This document shows positions 10,667-20,795 of a stretch of DNA of 64,000 nucleotides, piece after piece (positions within the stretch are counted from its first letter, which is position 1; each line of letters starts with the position of its first letter). Location of the stretch: positions 29,038,501 to 29,102,500 of the forward strand of contig OY821786.1 of assembly GCA_963682175.1 (NCBI GenBank). Reading direction: 5' to 3'. The DNA is from Triglochin maritima. Its lineage: Eukaryota; Streptophyta; Magnoliopsida; Alismatales; Juncaginaceae. A program made the position numbers and the translations under genes. The notes beneath the pieces are model-generated. The model saw only the letters and a list, made by a program, of their open reading frames with translations. It did no database searches and was not told where the DNA came from.

Positions 10667-11829
10667 ATCTCCCCATTTTTGATGATGACAACATGTATCT
10701 AAATACTTGAAATTTTTAAGTGTAAACTATGTATATAAATGCTCCCCCTATGTATGTGCATAGTTTTTGTTCAATTATTATCAAATTTCAAGTTACCCCC
10801 TTAATTATCTCTCCCCCTTTGACATCCTTCAAAAAACAATATAAGATTAAACATGGAATTTGGATGTTTTGTAATGAAGTTGCTCCCCCTTAATGAACTT
10901 AATTGATATATCATATTCATTAGGATTAAACATAGAAATTAACTTAATTGATATATCATATTCACATTGACCCCTAAATTTTGCACTTCATTACTCTAAG
11001 TAAATGATATTCATTAAGTTTCCCCTATCAATATGAATATGGTTTTTCAATTAAGTTTATATCTAATTCTCCTCTTTTAACATAAACATATATGACAATT
11101 ATGCATGTGATGTATTATTTCCCCTCTTGACATGCAATAGATGTGATTCAAATTTAAGATATGCAATGAATAATATTTATGATATTTCAATTAAGCATAT
11201 TTATTACCTAGACTAGAACCAATTTATTTAAAATTTAAGAGGATAGAAAATTATACCCAACTTTTGAAGCTTTGAATTGGTTCCAATCTCCATTCGGTGA
11301 TGCAACCGGCTTTGAGTTCGACTCCTAAGCTTGTCCGGTCACCACTGATCTCCCTCCTTCTTTAAGTACCTACAAGTATAGATTTTGGTACCCATTTTTA
11401 TTTGAGTCCATTTAATTTAGCTTTAGGTACCCATACCCAAGTGAATTTAGGTACCCAAACACTTGAGGTTCTTTTCATGGCAATATGATGCTTTCCATTT
11501 ATGCTATTTTGAACAATATGGTTTTTAACATAAAAGACATTGTAGCCTAAACCATGATTGTCTAAAGATTGTCTTTGGTTTACTAAAAGCATATCAAGAT
11601 TTTTCTTGCCATTTTTGAACTTATGCAAGTCATTAATCAAAGTTTTATTAGATGCATTTAGTTCACTATTCTTTAGCACAAGAAATTCATTTTTGCATTT
11701 ATGATTTTGAATCAAAGAAGTGTGCTTTTCATTCATTTAATGCATGTGAATCTCTAATTCAAAAAAATTGTCGGTCATACAATTCAAGTCATTTAATAAT
11801 TTTCATTAGCAATTCAAGTCATTTAATTA
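10667..11829 (-). pseudogene. Family A internal remnant with Gag coiled-coil fragment
   Basis: 11736-11398 encodes 112 residues beginning MNEKHTSLIQNHKCKNE and matching residues about 180-277 of the coiled-coil Gag piece at 2118-2951, then running into 'SVWVPKFTWVWVPKAKLNG'. Downstream (11390 to 10667) is the same non-coding 3' region as 2952-3742, ending in ATCTCCCCATTTTT, the complement of the polypurine tract. No pol is present, so this copy has the same pol-less layout as the plus-strand copy. A short direct repeat, AATTCAAGTCATTTAAT, occurs at about 11779 and 11811 near the broken 5' edge. Confidence 0.75.
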
Positions 11830-12072
11830 TTCAAATATACTCAATTACACAAAGTTCCTAAGACTCAAAATAAATCAAGATTACATGTCTTCAAATGAAC
11901 TTTGTTACATGTCTTGACTTTATTTCCTTTCTTCCTTGAGTCTTGATCACCTATAGAAATTAGCACAATACAATATATATGCTATGCATAGTGTGTGCTA
12001 CTATACATTGATTATAATTAAGATTATGTTGATTAAATCATCAAAACATAAATTAAGGCCAAGAAACCAACA
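11830..12072 (-). repeat. Family A LTR 5' fragment, minus strand
   Basis: This is the reverse complement of the first ~240 bases of the family A LTR, ending at CCAACA (12067-12072), which is the LTR's outer TGTTGG end. The inner part is lost, so the LTR joins directly to the truncated internal region. Confidence 0.75.
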
Positions 12073-12420
12073 AAGTTTGTTCAATAGTGGAGCCTTTTGG
12101 GTTAACCTGCTGGGGCGGAGTCTGGTTAGAATAACCTGAAAATGAGGCCTGAGGAGGTTGGTGAGTATGGGGTTGAGACCTTTGATGTGGGGGATGGTAG
12201 ATCCCTGATGGGCGTGGAGGGTGATAAGGTGGGGGTGGGGTTGACCGTGGCCCCCACTAAACGTGCTCGACCCGACTTGACAACCACACACAAATAGAAG
12301 GTGTAATTAGAGGAGGAGACTATAACGTAGAATGTAGATGAGGAGAAGACTCAGAAGAGAAGAGAAGAATCCCTAAAGTTAGCGTGGGTAAGGGTGATGT
12401 TTGAAGTGTAATCTAGCAAA
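12073..12420 (-). pseudogene. Athila-like gag fragment (minus), internally deleted
   Basis: The reverse complement of 12073-12260 matches the Pro-rich part of the plus-strand gag at about 44950-45130 (TATCACCCTCCACGCCCATC against TATCACCCTACACGCCCATC). 12260-12405 then matches the gag leader and start region at about 43660-43800, so roughly 1.1 kb of gag has been lost between them. The fragment continues at 13914 beyond a solo LTR. Confidence 0.75.
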
Positions 12421-13913
12421 TGTTGGCCTTTTGGCCTTAATCTATGTTTTGATTATATAATCAACCTAATCTTAATTGTAATCAATGTAGAGTAGCACAC
12501 ATATTGCATTTCATATATATTGCATTGTGCTAACTTCTATAGGTGATCAAGACTCAAAGAAGAAAGGATTCAAGTCAAGACATGTAATCAAGCTCATTTG
12601 AAGACATATAATTTGCATTTCTCTCGAGTCTTAGGAACATTGTGTAATTGAGCATACTTGAGCTAAAATCAACTCACATACACACTAGGTTCCCTATAGA
12701 AGTCACACACAAATTCTCACAACATTCGGACTTCAATAGATCACTCAAACTTAAATCGGAATTCTCTAAATAAAACCTGCCAGAGTAAATTCGGTCGACC
12801 GTTTACGACCGATTTGTGTCCTTAATAGAGAGAGAATTTTGCTACCCAATTGGTCGACCGAACCATCATATTTTTTGTGAACGTTAGGGTTGTCGTATTA
12901 TACCAACGGTCGTATTCAAATTATTCACCAATACCCCAAAATACATATTGCCCATTGGTCGACCGTGGACATGTTTTGCTATACCGAACATAAATGTCTC
13001 GACAAAGTGAAACTACATGGAAGTTTTCGGTCGACCGTAGAACTTGGATCGGTTAACCAAACTTGATCATTTTCGTCAACCCCGTAGAGTCTGGAAGTTT
13101 ACGGTCGACCGAACCCTATTCGGTGTTCGACCGTTAACTTAAGTGTACCTAAGTTGTAGCCTGTTTCGTTTGACCGTTGCCTTATCGGTTGACCGAACAT
13201 TGTTCCAAATTTCCCAACGGTTGACCGTGCTACCCGATTTGGTCGACCAAACTTGTTCTGAATTGCATCCTGCAGGTTTCTATTTTGTGTATCTTACACA
13301 AACACTTACCCAATTAAACCCAATGGCTATAACACTTTAGGAGCTTATAAATAGAGTTGTCAAACACATTTTCACACAACTCTCCCACTCCATATTGTCC
13401 AATATATTAGAGAGAAAGCTCCAAACACTTCATGCCTCAAACCTTCCACACTTTAGTCTTCAATCCTATTCTTACTCAAGTGTGCTCAAGATTTAGAGAG
13501 TGTTGTTACACTCCAACAATTGTCAATTAGCAATGGTCTTGGTGAAAGCCCAAGAAAAGAGTATAGACTTCGGTGAGAGCCCGAAGTGATCCTCTAGGAT
13601 TGTGAGAGGAGGAGCCAAGCTCGGCGAGGGTTGTTCGCGAGTTTGAAGACTTGTGAAGGTGTTGTCTCCCGGCCCGGAACGGGGAGCGGATAGTGAAGAC
13701 ATAAGCGGAGCTCGAAGTGTCGAGCGGAGCTTGCAAGAGAGGACTAGGCGGGTGGACGAACCTCTGTAAAAATCACCTTGTCTTCCTTTGTGGTTTGCAT
13801 ATTTTCTTTCTCTTCTTTCATTTGTTTGTTGTTTCCGTTGCGCATTATATTTGCTTAATCGAGTAGAGAATTAAGAGCAATAATTAGGGATTAGAGGCCA
13901 TTACAATCCTACA
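12421..13913 (+). repeat. Solo LTR of family A
   Basis: It runs from TGTTGG to CCTACA, 1493 bp, with no family A internal sequence on either side. It contains six exact GGTCGACC palindromes plus variants (12785-13260) and a TATA box at 13343. It splits an Athila-like leader: the flanks GCAAA (left) and ACAAA (right) look like a decayed 5-bp duplication. The paralogue near 43625 shows the uninterrupted CGTGTTTGTTCG context. Confidence 0.85.
13343..13353 (+). promoter_or_regulatory. TATA box of solo LTR
   Basis: GCTTATAAATA lies at the same position in the LTR as the TATA box at 1113, followed by the same GAGTTGTC context. Confidence 0.65.
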
Positions 13914-14265
13914 ACAAACACGACTCAAACAACCTAGGGTCACTATTGGTACTTATAGCTAGCTAACACCTAACTACGAGGTCACGCAGCCTCAATACGC
14001 CCCACCTCCCTACGATGAAGACCACAAAGCCCAGCAAGTGAGCCAAGATCCAGAGATCTCATCTCTCCTACTATCAACAGAGTGGGTGACACCGATCTGG
14101 CTATGACGATCATGACCGGATCACTCACCTAAAGCGCCTGAGGTCCTTGGAGGTCAATGTGTACTTGATTTTAAAATTAGGCTTTTTGAGAGGTGTTTTG
14201 TGGGGCTGAAGGAAGGGGTGATGAAATCCCACACCTTATATCGAAGGTTATAGGTGGTTCTCCAA
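13914..14265 (-). other. Athila-like leader fragment (minus)
   Basis: Continuation of 12073-12420. It matches the reverse complement of about 43310-43640 and the plus-strand text of 56740-57070 in the intact minus element (for example AAAGCCCAGCAAGTGAGCCA and GGGTGATGAAATCCC). Non-coding 5' leader. Confidence 0.75.
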
Positions 14266-15884
14266 TGAAGAGTTTTCGTGAAAAACCTCAGCTGGCGCGA
14301 GGTTGAAGACGACCAACGGTCGACCGGGCCCTTCGGGCGGTCGACCGAATGTAGTGTATTTTGATTGCCTGTTGTCTTTCGGTCGACCGGTTCCTTGTGT
14401 TCGGTCGATCAGAACTTAAGTGTACTGGACTATTTATGCATGTTTGCGGTCGACCGTTATTTGACTTAGAAATATTAGGATGCCCTGGTAGTGTTCGGTA
14501 GACCGAGACCCCTCAGTCGGTCGACCGATAGTTTTAAATTGATGTTGGCCAGACTCCGGATTTTGACCTCATTTTGGTCGACCGGTTTTAGACCATCAGT
14601 AGACCGTTGGGACTTATGTTTTGCGCAAATAGTTCGACCGATCCAGACTTTCGGTCGACCGATTCCCTTGAGGAAACTATCGATCGAGTTGCCTCTTTTG
14701 GTCGACCGTTTTTGCACAGGACTGAATTTCTGGTTCCCTTTTGAATGCCAACTCTGTTCACGAAAACCCGTGTCCTTGCCTTGTGCGTGAACCGGGAGGT
14801 GACGGTGGGCGTGTTCCGCGTGCCTGCCCAAGGACCGCCGTGTGGAAGAGTGTGGGTGTTTGGGACGCGTCACCTCCATGTATGGATCGTGACTAATATG
14901 ATGGATTGATTGGACTCATTGTAGAGTAGTAGGCCTGAGGGATCGTAGATCCCAATGTATGATGATTGTGCGGGCACGCAACTGTCGTTGGGTTAGGTGA
15001 CTACCGGCCCATGGGGCTACAGAGGTCGCTGCCCTGCTTTTATAGCGACGCAGTTGGTGTTTGCGGCTCGTGGAGCCTGATGACATGGCAGACTTCGGTC
15101 TGGACCTATCTGATGATGTGCCGGATGTATTGATGGACCACCGTTGCAGCGCCGGTGATGCCGCCGATGTTGTTCCGGCGATGATGATTGATGGGCCGAT
15201 GATGATGTTCCGACTATTTTCCTCAGATGGCCACCTACTAAGATGATGATTGATGGACCGACCGAGCGACTGCTCCGTTGGTGTGGTTTCGACCACGAAG
15301 TTACAGATTTGTGTCTTATGGCGTGGACCTGGCGGATGCTCCCTGCCGAACCCCATTATTAGTGTAGCCGCGCGTGGGTTGTGTCGCGTCTTGTTCCGTT
15401 AGACCGTATGTGCCTACGGTAGGTCTCCTTGGGAGACCCGATGATGATTGTCGGACGGATGTCCCATGTTACCCTTCGGGGGAACTATTTTCCTTATTGT
15501 TGATGAAATGACATGCTACTAGTATGATAGTTTCATTTGTACTACTGCATGCATATAGGTGAGCTTGGCATACGGGGTTTCCTTATGTAAAACTCAGGCA
15601 TTGTTGTTGCATCTTTTTCAGGACCACAGTAGGTCCAGTTGGGTGGTGATCAGCGGGCGCGCGCATCTTGGGATCGGATCCTCTATTCGGACCACTGAGG
15701 TCTACATGATTAGGTTTATCTTCCTTTTGTTGTTCTGTTGTAATCATGTACCGTTTGACAAACTTTGATGTAATATGGTGCACCGCTTATATATTTTATG
15801 AGAAGTAATAGTCCCATCTTTGATTATTGAGTTCTATTGCCTTGATTATAATTTTTTAAATTTCTGTTGTTTCGGGATGTTACA
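14266..15884 (+). repeat. Ty3-type LTR remnant with GGTCGACC array
   Basis: The right end TTTCGGGATGTTACA is typical of Tekay/Del-type Ty3 LTRs and is followed by a primer-site-like motif. The left end is not defined. 14310-14715 contains eight exact GGTCGACC motifs. 14880-15800 is GC-richer and has no recognisable coding sequence; open frames in it (for example 14916-15356 and 15061-15246) carry no motifs. Confidence 0.6.
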
Positions 15885-15887
15885 ATT

Positions 15888-15899
15888 TGGTTTCAGAGC
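15888..15899 (+). other. Degenerate tRNA-Met primer site
   Basis: TGGTTTCAGAGC differs by one base from TGGTATCAGAGC and lies three bases after the GTTACA LTR end. Confidence 0.7.
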
Positions 15900-16247
15900 G
15901 GTCGATTCCTATGCGGCACCCAAAGAAATCACCATTTTAGTAATAGAACACATGCATTTTATCTTTTAGCATGCATTCATGGCTGATGTTTGTGTTGCTT
16001 GATTGCGGCACCACTCACCCTTGATTTTAGAGAAGTTTGCTGGCGAGTTGGGTCAGACCCCTGTGCTGCTGACTGATTGTTTGGAGGTCAGCATGCCCAT
16101 GGGTGAGGTGGGCACTGTGGGGAGTTATTTCCCCGACATCACATTTGTTTCGGGAGACCATGATTTTACAGCAGATCTGGTCTTTGTTACCGATGGAGGA
16201 CTTCGACGTCATACTGGGGATGGACTGACTGTTTCGGGATGTTACAA
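15900..16247 (+). pseudogene. Ty3 protease fragment joined to LTR end
   Basis: After about 100 bases of leader, 16003-16235 reads as the aspartic protease zone of a Tekay-like Pol. In frame-shifted form it contains VSMPMGEVGTVGS, FPDITF, FTADLVFV and then a segment recognisable in the next frame as the common 'DFDVILGMDWL'. Gag is missing before it, and RT, RNase H and integrase after it. At 16231-16247 the text TGTTTCGGGATGTTACA repeats the LTR end at 15868-15884, so the 3' LTR survives only as its last bases. This is a deletion derivative of one element. Confidence 0.65.
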
Positions 16248-16438
16248 GAACAACATTACTGCCACCTCCCTTCGTCCACCTTCTCGCCGTTGGTTGCATT
16301 TCAACAACAAGATCCCAATGCCTCCTCAATACGGGAAAACATGTTGGTGGTGGACTTTTGGTGTTCGATGAAGGCGACCCAAAGAACCTCCACGCTTGGG
16401 TCACCCTTGTGGGGTGGGACATCGTCTCGGTCGGCCAT
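16248..16438 (-). pseudogene. Gag N-terminus of a minus-strand LTR element
   Basis: Reading leftwards from the ATG at 16438, 16 bases after a primer site, gives MADRDDVPPHKGDPSVEVLW followed by VAFIEHQKSTTNMFSRIEEA and a stop. Position and composition fit the start of a Ty3-type Gag, though I cannot name the lineage. The rest of the element is missing; the fragment abuts the LTR end of the preceding element. Confidence 0.55.
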
Positions 16439-16453
16439 ACCAGGAGCTAAAGA

Positions 16454-16465
16454 GCTCTGATACCA
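16454..16465 (-). other. Primer binding site, minus strand
   Basis: GCTCTGATACCA is the complement of TGGTATCAGAGC, three bases inside the LTR at 16469-16917. Confidence 0.8.
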
Positions 16466-16468
16466 AAT

Positions 16469-16917
16469 GACGCGGAACGGAAGCGAATATTGTCGGGATC
16501 GAGCTCCGACGGCGGCTCCGACCCCAGATCATAGGGGATAAACTCTCGGAATCCACCGAGAATGGTAAAACTTGGAATCCACCAAGAACAAGTTTGCAAA
16601 GCAAAATCAAAGGATTGTATTTCTTTTTTTCCTATGTTACATACATCATGTCCTTATATAGTTGTTACAACCCAACACTCATCCACCTAATTAATATCTA
16701 AGGCTTAACTACAGACTAAAGACTGATTAACTAAGACAACTTCCACACAACACTAGGTACGTGCATGCAATTAACCAACATGCATGCAACACTAGTACTT
16801 AGACCACTAACTACACATGCGTGACACCTCTTCCTTGGGACACGTTTTCTATTCTTCACTAACCTTCTGTAGACTAATAATTAATCCAAGATAACTTGAT
16901 GAGTTAAGGGTATTACA
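16469..16917 (-). repeat. LTR, minus strand, 449 bp
   Basis: Read on the minus strand it begins TGTAATACCCTTAACTC and ends CCGCGTCA next to a primer site. A TATA box (CTATATAAGG on the minus strand, near 16651-16660) supports a promoter-bearing LTR. Only one LTR of this element is present. Confidence 0.7.
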
Positions 16918-17591
16918 CCAACTAAACATGCACTAGTCACTTCGCTTCGTGGCGAACTCATGTACGTCTCTACTGCCCATGCTGGACCAGAAGAAGTTCA
17001 TGCACGCAACACGCATGCTAAACCACGTGCTGGTTCAGTCCCATGCATGTTGTCCTGCCTATTGGCTGCCAACGTGATGATCAAGCACGTCTTGTGTGCC
17101 CGCTCATGCCTATCCATACGCTGGTATGCCCATGCTTGGTCTCGTCTACATTTCGGTGCATGCCCTAGCACGTAACCATGCACGCAGCTCTTACATCATC
17201 TGTTCTTAAGCAATTTTCGGACAAATCTTTGCTTTTTTTGTTTTTCTTAGCTTTTGACAAGTCTTGAAGCTTTTCCTGGTTTGTATGGATTTTTTAAGTT
17301 TTGATCTTAATTTTTCTTGGTTTTATGGTCTGATCCGCTTGATTTTTCGCTATGATCTCAAAAAAGTATTTTAGATCTTTGATGTTTTTTTTTGAAATCT
17401 GATTTTTTTGCGAATCCTTGCAGTTCGGCTTTTGGTTTCTTGTTACAAATATCTTATTTAGTTCTGATCTCATCAAGAGTCTTGATTTCTTACATCAGAT
17501 CTTTCCACATCAGTATTTTATGATCATTTATTTTCCTTTTGTTCTTACAACTATTTTACGTATTTTTCGGTTTTTGTTCTTGACCAGTGTA
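16918..17591. other. No gene seen; CATGC-rich then T-rich stretch
   Basis: 16960-17190 is rich in CATGC and GCATG words. 17215-17590 is T-rich and has the look of a copia 5' leader, but no LTR end or primer site could be placed. Confidence 0.4.
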
Positions 17592-18500
17592 ATGGCAACT
17601 TTGTTTAATGTTCATAATGCTACTCTGGATTCTGCTAATCTTATGCATCCACTTGCGAAGAACCTTTCCTTTTCTATACATGTTCAGTTGGATATAAGTA
17701 ACTATATCCTCTGGAGATCTCAGGTCCTCCTTATTGTTTTTTTATATAATGGAAGGTCCTCCTTATTGTTAGAGGTAATGATCTTTTTGGCTTTTTGATG
17801 GATCTCATGTCTGTCCACAACAATAAATTTCTGAGGCTAATTCTGCTTCCTCTTCTGTTAGTCTAGTTGATGGCACAAACATGACCAGCTTCTGTTAGGT
17901 TAGCTTCTTGCTGCCCTCGCCATAGAAGTTCTTGGGGAAATTTTGGGTATCATACCTCTCTGTCCCTTTGGACCATTTTAGAGAAACTCTTTGCCTCCCA
18001 ATCTTGTTCTCGTATCATCTAACTTCGCCTCCAACTTCATACCACCAAGAAAGCATACCTATCCATGAGCGCTTATCTACAAAATATGAAGTCCATCTCT
18101 GATAACTTGGTTGTTATCGCCAACCCTATGACTGATGCTGACCTTGTCCTCCACATACTCTTTGGCCTTGGCTCAGAGTATGACCCATTTGTCACATTTG
18201 TCACCACCCGCTCTGAGGACATTTTTATTATTGGTCTTAATAGCATGTGCCTCACCCATGAGATTCGACTTGATCAAAATATTGCCGGTGATGTATCTGC
18301 AAAAGCTACTTATAAGAGTAATAACCAGGAGAACTCCAATAGCGGTCACTCTGGTCGCAACAACATAACGCGAGGATCATCAAGAACAACAATAACTCAT
18401 CCACCAGGTACTCATCCTCTGCAGACCAACAACAACTCCTCTGGTCGCCCACGCATCTACTATCAAATATGCAACAAGCTTGGACACTCTGCGTTGTAGT
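17592..18500 (+). pseudogene. Decayed copia Gag
   Basis: Begins MATLFNVHNATLDSANLMHP, then ISNYILWRSQVL (the 'NY-LWR-Q' signature of copia UBN2 Gag). Frame breaks follow, and 18065-18499 continues with MSAYLQNMKSISDNL and ANPMTDADLVLHILFGLGSE, the typical 'I-D-DLV--IL-GLG-EYD' gag segment. The zinc knuckle near 18456-18510 reads YYQICNKLGHSAL-stop-C: the first Cys is replaced by Tyr and a stop falls before the last Cys. It is non-functional. Pol pieces follow. Confidence 0.8.
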
Positions 18501-18552
18501 GTTACAAATGGTTTGAACAGTCCTTTGAACCCCTTCCAACCTCTCTGTCATA

Positions 18553-19665
18553 ATGTCGTCTGCTTGTCAAGTGTCGAATGACGCTTGGTATCTGGACTCG
18601 GGTGCAACGAATCATTTAAGCCAATGACATTGGTAGTTTCAAGACTTCGGTGGAGTACACTAGAACTGATCATATACGTGCTTCAAATGGCTCAAATTTT
18701 CCTATCTTATGAACATGGTCTTTTACTGTTTCTTCTAATACACACCATCTTCGTACGCACAAAGTATTTTTTGTTCTATCTGTTACTCATAAATTATTAA
18801 GTGGCACAATTTACCATTGACAATAATGTTTACTCTGAGTTTTATCCTCATCATTGTTTCATGAAGGATCACATAATGGGTCAAGTTCTACTCGAGGGAC
18901 ATCGTGAACGGGGACTTTATAGACTTCACCTTATGGATCCATCTTCTTTCCACTTGGCCTTCTTAGGAGAGTGGGCTGAGTTGAATACATGGCATAAACA
19001 ACTTGGAAATCTCTTTGATCAGATCGTGTGATTTGTCCTTCTTCACAATGACTTACCAGTATTTGGATTTAAATTTTTTACTTTATGTGATATCCCACCA
19101 CTAAAAAAAATAAACTGCCTATCTATTCTACTAATTCAATAAATACTGCTCCTTTACAGTTGATATATTCTGATGTTTGGGGACCTTACCTTGTTGTTTC
19201 TTGAACTAGAATCAGATAATATGTTAGTTTCATTGATGACTTTAGCAAATATATCTAGTACCTATCATATGCAAATATGATGTTCTATGTGTTTTTAAGC
19301 GTTTTAAAATTCACATTGAGAATTATTTTTCTCTTAAGATCAAAACGTTTTCAAAGCTACTAGGGTGGGGAATTTCGTTATGTATCAATTTTTTGACTAG
19401 TAATGGGATTCTTTATCAAAATTCATGTCCTCATACTCATGATCAAAATGGTCTTGTTGAACATAAGCATATACACAATATTGATATGAGATTAACGCTT
19501 TTTCATCATGCTTTTGACCCTAATTCAATTTTGGATGATGTCTTTAATACTGCAATTTTTATCATTAATTGCTTGCCTTGTCATGTCATGAACAACATGT
19601 GAAAAACGTTTTGGTTTTAAAGCCAAATACAAAATTTTGAAAGTTTTTGGTTGTGCTAGTTTTTA
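18553..19665 (+). pseudogene. Decayed copia protease and integrase
   Basis: The protease site reads NDAWYLDSGATNHL, with the catalytic Asp codon at 18595-18597. 18980-19010 holds the GAG-pre-integrase 'TWHKQLGN'. 19160-19190 reads IYSDVWGP, carrying the first catalytic Asp of the integrase, then 'FIDDFSKY' near 19230. 19360-19460 reads GGEFRYVS and later HTHDQNGLVEHKH, corresponding to the second Asp region and the catalytic Glu region. Many stops and frameshifts break it up. RT and RNase H are absent; it ends about 19665 in FGCASF, where an unrelated gag begins. Confidence 0.8.
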
Positions 19666-19719
19666 GACCTGGATACCGGGTTGGGCTTGTCTGGTCGTCT
19701 AATCGTGTCGTGTTGGGGG

Positions 19720-20795
19720 GCCCGAGTCAGGATCGAGTTATGGGAGTACCACCACCCTTAGCTCGACATGATCGACCGATGACTTTGTGGGAGTGAACTC
19801 ATCCTGTTTGGGTCGCACAACCATCTTGTATATTTCTCCCACTTGAACGTACGAACAATTATGAATTGAAACCTCAATATGTGAGCATGTTTCCTATCTT
19901 CAGAGCAAATAAGGAGGATTTGTAAATCTTTATACGTGAATTCGAAGAGGTTCACTCTATGTTCAAGCTTCAACAACTTGATTATGATTCCGTCTGGTTG
20001 AGAATGATTTCTTTCGCGTTGGAAGATAACTCAAAGAAATGGATGTACAATCTCCTTGCAAACTCGATTTGGTCTTGTGATGACTTTTTGACTGTCTTTC
20101 TTAAGAGATTCTTCCCTCAAAGGAACACTCAACAATTATGGCACTAGATACCTCAAATATATTAGATTGAGACCGAATCGTTTCATGCTTTCTTTGAGAG
20201 GTTCAACGACCATCTCTTGCAGTTCCATCATCATGGACTTGAGTTGGGGCAGTTATGCCAGATTCTTTATGAGTGCGTCAACTATAACACCCGCACATTA
20301 TTGAAAGTTGATTTGTCAAGGTGATTTCCAAATAAAATTGATTGATGAGGCAGGGGATACCTTTGAATTAATGGTTGAACGCACTATTGAATGAGACACC
20401 ATAAGAGAGCCACCAGCCGCCATGTCTTCTGGTCGAGCTGGATCATACCAAGTTGAGTCAACTATCACGTCTAATGCAAAAATGATTGCTCTCAAGCGTA
20501 GGATAGAGAACTTAGAGTTCGATTGAGTTCCTGTAGCTTAGGTACTTCCGCTTGTAGTAGGTGTAGACTTACCGGAAATAGTGACTTGGAATGTGCTTCT
20601 GCTTTAAGCGATACTGAGCATGCAAATACGATGTATCAACAGCGGCGTTGTAACGACCTGTACAGTCACTCCTACAACCCGGGATGACGAAACTACCCTA
20701 ACTTCTTTTGAGGGACTAGTGGGGGCCACAGTTAGAGCTCGCACGTTCAATCCTAACACTTACCTTATAACCGTCCACACCCATCGACGACCTAT
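19720..20795 (+). pseudogene. Athila-like Gag fragment
   Basis: This matches the plus-strand gag at 44030-45000 in order and spacing. 19959-20147 keeps MFKLQQLDYDSVWLRMISFA ... FALEDNSKKWMYNLLANSIW, the core of the Ty3 Gag (Retrotrans_gag). Frameshifts and stops occur elsewhere. It lacks the leader and N-terminus and is cut at 20795, exactly where LTR1 begins, so protease and everything after are missing. Confidence 0.8.

Noticed and set aside
15061..15246. Acidic open frame resembling a small protein
   Set aside because: It lies inside a GC-rich LTR remnant, overlaps frames on the other strand and has no known motif.
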